Shown piece after piece: positions 58,961 to 64,000 of a DNA stretch of 64,000 bases. Numbering within the stretch: position 1 is the first letter of the stretch; each line of letters starts with the position of its first letter. Source of the DNA: Actinoplanes cyaneus (GTDB lineage Bacteria; Actinomycetota; Actinomycetes; Mycobacteriales; Micromonosporaceae); contig NZ_BOMH01000014.1 in the NCBI RefSeq assembly GCF_016862095.1, forward strand, positions 124,001 to 188,000, read 5' to 3'. The notes under the pieces were generated by a model that was not told the DNA's origin, searched no databases, and saw nothing but the letters and a program-made list of their open reading frames with translations. The position numbers were made by a program, and so were the translations under genes.

Positions 58961-61063
58961 ATGGACGTGGCCGCCGCAGACGCGCTCGCCAAGGTTCGCA
59001 ACATCGGCATCATGGCGCACATCGACGCTGGTAAGACGACGACGACTGAGCGCATCCTGTTCTACACCGGCATCACGTACAAGATCGGTGAGGTCCACGA
59101 GGGCGCCGCCGTCATGGACTGGATGGAGCAGGAGCAGGAACGCGGTATCACCATCACCTCCGCCGCCACGAAGTGCGAGTGGAAGGGCTACACGATCCAG
59201 ATCATCGACACGCCCGGCCACGTCGACTTCACGGTCGAGGTCGAGCGGTCGCTGCGTGTGCTCGACGGCGCGGTCGCGGTGTACGACGGTGTCGCCGGCG
59301 TGGAGCCGCAGACGGAGAACGTCTGGCGCCAGGCCGACAAGTACAACGTCCCCCGGATGTGCTTCGTCAACAAGCTCGACCGGACCGGAGCGGACTTCTT
59401 CCGCTGCGTGCAGATGATGATCGACCGGCTCAACGCCACGCCGCTCGTCCTGCAGATCCCGATCGGCCTCGAGGGCGACCACATCGGTGTCGTCGACCTG
59501 ATCAACATGAAGGCGCTCACCTGGCGCGGGGAGACCCAGAAGGGTGAGGACTACGCGATCGAGGAGATCCCGGCCGACCTGGTCGACTCCGCGAACGAGT
59601 GGCGCGAGAAGCTGATCGAGACCCTGGCCGACGTCGACGACGCGGTCATGGAGAAGTACCTCGAGGGCGAAGAGGTCTCGATCGACGAGATCAAGGCCGC
59701 CGTCCGGCGCGCCACGATCGCCAGCAAGGCCAACCCGGTCCTCTGCGGCTCGGCGTTCAAGAACAAGGGCGTTCAGCCCATGCTCGACGCCGTCGTCGAC
59801 TACCTGCCGTCGCCGCTGGACATCCCGGCGATCGAGGGCACGGCCACCGACGGCGAGACGCCGATGCTGCGCAAGCCGTCGAACGACGAGCCTTTCTCCG
59901 GCCTGGCCTTCAAGATCCAGACGGACAAGCACCTCGGCAAGCTGACCTACGTCCGGGTCTACTCCGGCACGCTCGACTCCGGTTCCCAGGTGGTCAACTC
60001 CACCAAGGACCGGAAGGAGCGGATCGGCAAGATCTACCAGATGCACGCGAACAAGCGTGAGGAGCGCGCCACCGCGCAGGCCGGCGACATCATCGCCGTC
60101 CAGGGTCTGAAGCAGACCACCACCGGTGACACGCTCAGCGACCCGGCGAACCCGGTCATCCTGGAGTCGATGACCTTCCCGGAGCCGGTCATCCAGGTCG
60201 CCATCGAGCCGAAGACCAAGTCGGACCAGGAGAAGCTGGGCACCGCGATTCAGCGCCTGGCCGAGGAGGACCCGACCTTCCGCGTCTTCAACGACGAGGA
60301 GACCGGTCAGACGATCATCGCCGGCATGGGCGAGCTCCACCTGGACATCCTGGTGGACCGCATGCGCCGCGAGTTCAACGTCGAGGCCAACATCGGCAAG
60401 CCCCAGGTGGCGTACCGCGAGACGATCCGCGGCACCGTGGAGAAGCACACGTACGTCCACAAGAAGCAGACCGGTGGCTCCGGTCAGTACGCGAAGGTCG
60501 TCGTCAACGTCGAGCCGCTTCCGCTCGATGCAGACGGCCCCACGTACGAGTTCGTGAACGCGGTGACCGGTGGTCGCATCCCCAAGGAGTTCATCCCCTC
60601 GGTGGACGCGGGCGCGCAGGACTCCCTGCAGTACGGCGTCCTCGCCGGCTACCCGCTGGTCGGCGTGAAGTTCACGCTGGTCGACGGTCAGTACCACGAG
60701 GTCGACTCGTCCGAGATGGCGTTCAAGATCGCCGGCTCGATGGCGATGAAGGAAGTGGCTCGCAAGGCCGACCCCGCGCTGCTCGAGCCGATGATGTCCG
60801 TCGAGGTCACCACGCCCGAGGACAACATGGGCGACGTGATCGGCGACCTCAACTCCCGTCGTGGCATGATCCAGTCGATGGAGGAGCGTCACGGCGCCCG
60901 CGTCGTGAAGGCTCTCGTGCCGCTCTCGGAGATGTTCGGCTACGTCGGCGACCTGCGGTCGAAGACTGCGGGCCGGGCCAGCTACAGCATGCAGTTCGAC
61001 TCCTACGCCGAGGTTCCTCAGAACGTGGCGAAGGAGATCATCGCTAAGGCCACCGGCGCCTGA
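58961..61063 (+). CDS. fusA: Elongation factor G
   Basis: This 700-aa translational GTPase has G1 [19 protein letters not shown], switch [25 protein letters not shown] and [11 protein letters not shown] (G4). Domain IV contains the [16 protein letters not shown] and [17 protein letters not shown] stretches. It drives translocation. The ATG at 58961 sits close to its GTAGGG; a GTG at 58967 is a possible alternative. Confidence 0.97.
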   Translation: MDVAAADALAKVRNIGIMAHIDAGKTTTTERILFYTGITYKIGEVHEGAAVMDWMEQEQERGITITSAATKCEWKGYTIQIIDTPGHVDFTVEVERSLRVLDGAVAVYDGVAGVEPQTENVWRQADKYNVPRMCFVNKLDRTGADFFRCVQMMIDRLNATPLVLQIPIGLEGDHIGVVDLINMKALTWRGETQKGEDYAIEEIPADLVDSANEWREKLIETLADVDDAVMEKYLEGEEVSIDEIKAAVRRATIASKANPVLCGSAFKNKGVQPMLDAVVDYLPSPLDIPAIEGTATDGETPMLRKPSNDEPFSGLAFKIQTDKHLGKLTYVRVYSGTLDSGSQVVNSTKDRKERIGKIYQMHANKREERATAQAGDIIAVQGLKQTTTGDTLSDPANPVILESMTFPEPVIQVAIEPKTKSDQEKLGTAIQRLAEEDPTFRVFNDEETGQTIIAGMGELHLDILVDRMRREFNVEANIGKPQVAYRETIRGTVEKHTYVHKKQTGGSGQYAKVVVNVEPLPLDADGPTYEFVNAVTGGRIPKEFIPSVDAGAQDSLQYGVLAGYPLVGVKFTLVDGQYHEVDSSEMAFKIAGSMAMKEVARKADPALLEPMMSVEVTTPEDNMGDVIGDLNSRRGMIQSMEERHGARVVKALVPLSEMFGYVGDLRSKTAGRASYSMQFDSYAEVPQNVAKEIIAKATGA

Positions 61064-61072
61064 TGCGTTGAG

Positions 61073-61103
61073 GCACGTGCGGCCCGTCGAGGGCCGCACG
61101 TGC
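61073..61103 (+). terminator. Strong hairpin between fusA and tuf
   Basis: A perfect 13-bp stem (61073-61085 with 61091-61103) with a 5-nt loop lies 10 bp after fusA and about 80 bp before tuf. It lacks a U-run. It may end part of the fusA transcripts or be a processing site; tuf may have its own promoter. Confidence 0.6.
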
Positions 61104-61181
61104 ACGAGCAGTCGACAGAGTCCTGAGCGCCTTATCGGCGTGCCGGGCGAAAAGTAATGATCAGTCCACAGGAGGACACCA

Positions 61182-62375
61182 GTGGCGAAGGCGAAGTTCG
61201 AGCGGACTAAGCCGCACGTCAACATCGGCACCATTGGTCACATCGACCACGGTAAGACGACGCTGACTGCGGCCATCACGAAGGTCCTGCACGACGAGTT
61301 CCCGGACCTGAACCCGTACACCCCGTTCGACGAGATCGACAAGGCGCCGGAGGAGAAGGCCCGCGGCATCACGATCTCGATCGCGCACGTCGAGTACCAG
61401 ACCGCGGCGCGTCACTACGCGCACGTGGACTGCCCCGGCCACGCCGACTACATCAAGAACATGATCACCGGTGCCGCGCAGATGGACGGCGCGATCCTGG
61501 TCGTGGCCGCCACCGACGGCCCGATGCCGCAGACCAAGGAGCACGTCCTCCTGGCCCGCCAGGTCGGCGTTCCGTACATCGTCGTCGCCCTGAACAAGAG
61601 CGACATGGTCGAGGACGAGGAGCTCCTGGAGCTCGTCGAGCTCGAGGTCCGCGAGCTGCTCAGCACCTACGAGTTCCCGGGCGACGACCTGCCGGTCGTT
61701 CGCGTGTCGGCGCTCAAGGCGCTCGAGGGCGACCCGGAGTGGACCGGCAAGCTCATGGAGCTGATGAACGCGGTCGACACCGCGATCCCGCAGCCCGAGC
61801 GTGAGACCGAGAAGCCGTTCCTCATGCCGATCGAGGACGTCTTCACGATCACCGGTCGTGGCACCGTGGTGACCGGTCGCGCCGAGCGCGGCATCCTCAA
61901 GCCGAACGAGGAGGTCGAGATCGTCGGTATCCGCGAGAAGTCGACCAAGACCGTTTGCACCGGCATCGAGATGTTCCGCAAGCTGCTCGACGAGGCCCGC
62001 GCGGGTGAGAACGTCGGTCTGCTGCTCCGCGGCATCAAGCGCGAGGACGTCGAGCGCGGCATGGTCGTCGTGAAGCCGGGCACCTCTACTCCGCACACGG
62101 AGTTCGAGGGCCAGGTCTACATCCTCTCGAAGGAGGAGGGTGGCCGGCACACCCCGTTCTTCCAGAACTACCGGCCGCAGTTCTACTTCCGCACCACGGA
62201 CGTCACCGGCGTCGTCACGCTGCCCGAGGGCACCGAGATGGTCATGCCCGGCGACTCCACCTCCATGTCCGTGAAGCTGATCCAGCCGATCGCCATGGAG
62301 CAGGGCCTGAAGTTCGCGATCCGTGAGGGTGGCCGCACCGTCGGCGCCGGAACGGTCACGAAGATCAACAAGTGA
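61182..62375 (+). CDS. tuf: Elongation factor Tu
   Basis: This 397-aa GTPase has G1 GHIDHGKTT, switch [29 protein letters not shown]4 NKSDM, and the domain 2/3 words [13 protein letters not shown] and [24 protein letters not shown]. It delivers aminoacyl-tRNA. GTG start with an ideal AGGAGG. Residues linked to elfamycin resistance look ordinary as far as I can read. Confidence 0.97.
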   Translation: MAKAKFERTKPHVNIGTIGHIDHGKTTLTAAITKVLHDEFPDLNPYTPFDEIDKAPEEKARGITISIAHVEYQTAARHYAHVDCPGHADYIKNMITGAAQMDGAILVVAATDGPMPQTKEHVLLARQVGVPYIVVALNKSDMVEDEELLELVELEVRELLSTYEFPGDDLPVVRVSALKALEGDPEWTGKLMELMNAVDTAIPQPERETEKPFLMPIEDVFTITGRGTVVTGRAERGILKPNEEVEIVGIREKSTKTVCTGIEMFRKLLDEARAGENVGLLLRGIKREDVERGMVVVKPGTSTPHTEFEGQVYILSKEEGGRHTPFFQNYRPQFYFRTTDVTGVVTLPEGTEMVMPGDSTSMSVKLIQPIAMEQGLKFAIREGGRTVGAGTVTKINK

Positions 62376-62380
62376 TTGAT

Positions 62381-62408
62381 GGTTGTCCATGGTTCGCCGT
62401 GGGCAACC
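62381..62408 (+). terminator. Terminator after tuf
   Basis: A 10-bp stem with two G-U pairs (62381-62390 with 62399-62408) and an 8-nt loop lies 6 bp after the stop. Confidence 0.5.
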
Positions 62409-62426
62409 ACTCAATGGTGACCCCGA

Positions 62427-62456
62427 TTAGCAATGCTGCGTTCAATCCGGCATACT
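62427..62456 (+). promoter_or_regulatory. Candidate S10 operon promoter
   Basis: TTAGCA (62427-62432), an 18-bp spacer and CATACT (62451-62456) lie about 290 bp before rpsJ, leaving a long leader. The rest of the 369-bp gap between tuf and rpsJ holds the stem-loop at 62478-62507 and the shared leader motif at 62634-62652. Confidence 0.45.
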
Positions 62457-62477
62457 AGTCAGGTTGCGTCCGCGCGG

Positions 62478-62507
62478 GGTGGGTTCCTGACGTGCTCAGG
62501 GCCCACC
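62478..62507 (+). other. Stem-loop in the S10 leader
   Basis: An outer 6-bp stem (62478-62483 with 62502-62507) and an inner 5-bp stem (62486-62490 with 62496-62500) flank a small internal bulge. It lies just past the predicted transcription start and may be part of a folded leader. Confidence 0.4.
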
Positions 62508-62633
62508 CTCGCCGGGTGTCCGGGTGTGTTTGTTCGCCGCCCGGCGCGCCCCAGATCCCCGCGATCGCGTTCGTCCCGGCAAGATCAGGGACGGAGGCCG
62601 GAAGCTGAGTGCCCAGCACTCTGTGACGAGGCG

Positions 62634-62652
62634 CGACACGCCCGACCGCGGG
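62634..62652 (+). promoter_or_regulatory. Shared r-protein leader motif, rpsJ copy
   Basis: The same 19 nt as at 57921-57939. Here CCGACC (62642-62647) can pair with GGTCGG (62653-62658) and a second 7-bp hairpin follows (62663-62669 with 62677-62683). It starts 111 nt and ends 92 nt before rpsJ. Confidence 0.65.
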
Positions 62653-62744
62653 GGTCGGACAACGCAGGATCAACGGTCCTGCGGGCATGTGGGGGCCACC
62701 GCCTCCGCACGTAGCGGCATCGAGAGAAGGAAACAGAAGCCACC

Positions 62745-63053
62745 ATGGCGGGACAGAAGATCCGCATCCGGCTCAAGGCCTATGACCACGAGGTCGTCGA
62801 CTCCTCGGCGCGGAAGATCGTCGAGACGGTGACGCGTACCGGGGCGCAGGTCGCGGGCCCGGTGCCGCTGCCCACGGAGATCAACCGTTTCTGCGTGATC
62901 CGTTCGCCGCACAAGTACAAGGACTCGCGCGAGCACTTCGAGATGCGCACGCACAAGCGTCTGATCGACATCATCGACCCGACTCCGAAGACGGTCGACT
63001 CGCTCATGCGCCTCGACCTGCCGGCTGGCGTCGACATCGAGATCAAGCTGTAG
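62745..63053 (+). CDS. rpsJ: 30S ribosomal protein S10
   Basis: This 102-aa protein shows [29 protein letters not shown] and [38 protein letters not shown], diagnostic for S10 (NusE). AGAAGGA upstream of the ATG. It heads the S10 operon, which continues out of the window. Confidence 0.97.
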
Positions 63054-63065
63054 GGATCCGGACAA

Positions 63066-63716
63066 ATGGACAGGCAAGTTAAGGGGATCCTGGGCGCCAA
63101 GCTCGGCATGACCCAGGTCTGGGACAACAACAAGGTCGTCCCGGTGACCGTGGTTCAGGCCGGCCCGTGCGTCGTGACCCAGGTCCGTACTGACGAGAAG
63201 GACGGCTACGCGGCTGTCCAGCTGGCCTACGGCGCTATTGACCCTCGTAAGGTCAACAAGCCCGAGAGCGGCCACTACGCGAAGGCCGGCGTCTCGCCGC
63301 GCCGCCACCTCGTGGAGCTGCGCACGACCGACGCCGGTTCGTACGAGCTCGGCCAGGAGGTCACCGTCGAGGCGTTCGCCGCGGGTAACGCGATCGACGT
63401 CACCGGTAAGACCAAGGGCAAGGGCTACGCCGGCCCGATGAAGCGGCACGGCTTCCACGGTCTGCGCGCCAGCCACGGTGTCGAGCGCAAGCACCGCTCG
63501 CCCGGCTCCATCGGCGCCTGCGCCACCCCGGGTCGCGTCTTCAAGGGCACCCGGATGGCCGGCCGCATGGGCAGCAAGCGCTACACCGTGCAGAACCTGA
63601 CGGTGCAGGCGGTCGACGCCGAGCGCAACCTGATCCTGGTCCGCGGCGCTGTGCCCGGCCCGAAGGGCGCGCTGATCCTGGTCCGTACCGCGGCCAAGAA
63701 GGGCGGTGTCAAGTGA
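63066..63716 (+). CDS. rplC: 50S ribosomal protein L3
   Basis: This 216-aa protein starts [40 protein letters not shown] and contains [53 protein letters not shown], typical of L3. It follows rpsJ by 12 bp; its stop overlaps the rplD start (GTGA). Confidence 0.96.
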   Translation: MDRQVKGILGAKLGMTQVWDNNKVVPVTVVQAGPCVVTQVRTDEKDGYAAVQLAYGAIDPRKVNKPESGHYAKAGVSPRRHLVELRTTDAGSYELGQEVTVEAFAAGNAIDVTGKTKGKGYAGPMKRHGFHGLRASHGVERKHRSPGSIGACATPGRVFKGTRMAGRMGSKRYTVQNLTVQAVDAERNLILVRGAVPGPKGALILVRTAAKKGGVK

Positions 63717-64000
63717 GCTCGGTCGACATCATCAACGCCGAGGGCACGAAGACCGGCTCGGTCGACCTGCCCGCCAACGTCTTCGAGGCGCAGGCGAACA
63801 TCCCGCTGATGCACCAGGTCGTCGTGGCGCAGCTGGCCGCGGCCCGGCAGGGTACGCACAAGGCGAAGACCCGCGGCGAGGTCGCCGGCGGCGGCAAGAA
63901 GCCGTACAAGCAGAAGGGCACCGGCCGCGCCCGTCAGGGCTCGATCCGCGCGCCGCAGTTCACCGGTGGTGGCGTCGTGCACGGTCCCGTGCCGCGTGAC
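63713..64000 (+). CDS. rplD: 50S ribosomal protein L4, 5' part
   Basis: A GTG at 63713 opens a frame that runs off the window: 96 complete codons beginning [20 protein letters not shown] and containing [44 protein letters not shown]. The [26 protein letters not shown] stretch is diagnostic for L4. The 3' part lies outside the window. Confidence 0.93.
   Translation, partial: MSSVDIINAEGTKTGSVDLPANVFEAQANIPLMHQVVVAQLAAARQGTHKAKTRGEVAGGGKKPYKQKGTGRARQGSIRAPQFTGGGVVHGPVPRD

Noticed and set aside
58223..61234. 1003-aa minus-strand reading frame opposite rpsG-fusA
   Set aside because: Same type of GC-bias shadow; it covers two essential genes and an intergenic region and has no recognisable domain.

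Overview
The window is high-GC actinobacterial chromosome. Gene content (mycobacterial-type HadA/HadB dehydratases beside rpmG, tRNA-Trp-secE-nusG, DUF1707 and DUF2252 proteins, a second partial nuo cluster) and the many GTG/TTG starts point to Micromonosporaceae, most like Actinoplanes. That genus call is an inference; no 16S gene is present. There is no insertion sequence, prophage, CRISPR array or rRNA gene in view.

Layout. (1) 1-6.3 kb, minus strand: a tight four-gene operon with a class-I hyaluronan-synthase-like GT2 glycosyltransferase, a membrane-anchored secreted beta-helix protein, a beta-helix lipoprotein and UDP-glucose dehydrogenase. It looks like a self-contained uronic-acid polysaccharide system with a long, possibly structured leader. 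(2) 6.3-16.3 kb: proBA, an alkyltransferase-like DNA-repair protein, a methyltransferase, a TetR/SDR divergon with paired operators, a gamma-glutamyltransferase homologue, an MFS transporter and a PLP-dependent lyase/decarboxylase. (3) 16.4-28.6 kb: a second, incomplete complex I cluster (nuoB, C, H-N; no A, D, E, F, G), interrupted by a DUF2252 gene, an ECF sigma/anti-sigma pair and a Uma2-type nuclease gene. (4) 28.6-41.8 kb: mixed accessory and housekeeping genes (GNAT and MOSC proteins, LLM oxidoreductase with TetR, DUF4396 behind a CsoR-like operator, HtpX, transporters, tRNA-Tyr, YajQ, sulfurtransferase), then a 46-codon secreted peptide directly before a GAF-GGDEF-EAL protein. (5) 41.9-64 kb: tRNA-Thr, tRNA-Met, rpmG, hadAB, tRNA-Trp, secE, nusG, rplA, an ABC transporter pair, L10 leader-rplJL, rpoBC, two small membrane proteins, rpsL-rpsG-fusA-tuf and the start of the S10 operon (rpsJ, rplC, rplD cut by the window end).

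Most notable points: rplK (L11) is absent from its usual place between nusG and rplA; an identical 19-nt motif lies at nearly the same distance before rpsL and rpsJ, each followed by a hairpin; the exopolysaccharide operon and its leader; a perfect 26-bp inverted repeat between convergent genes; a CsoR-like operator before a His-tailed DUF4396 protein; and the small secreted peptide next to the c-di-GMP protein. All functional assignments come from reading translated sequence and motifs; no database search was possible.
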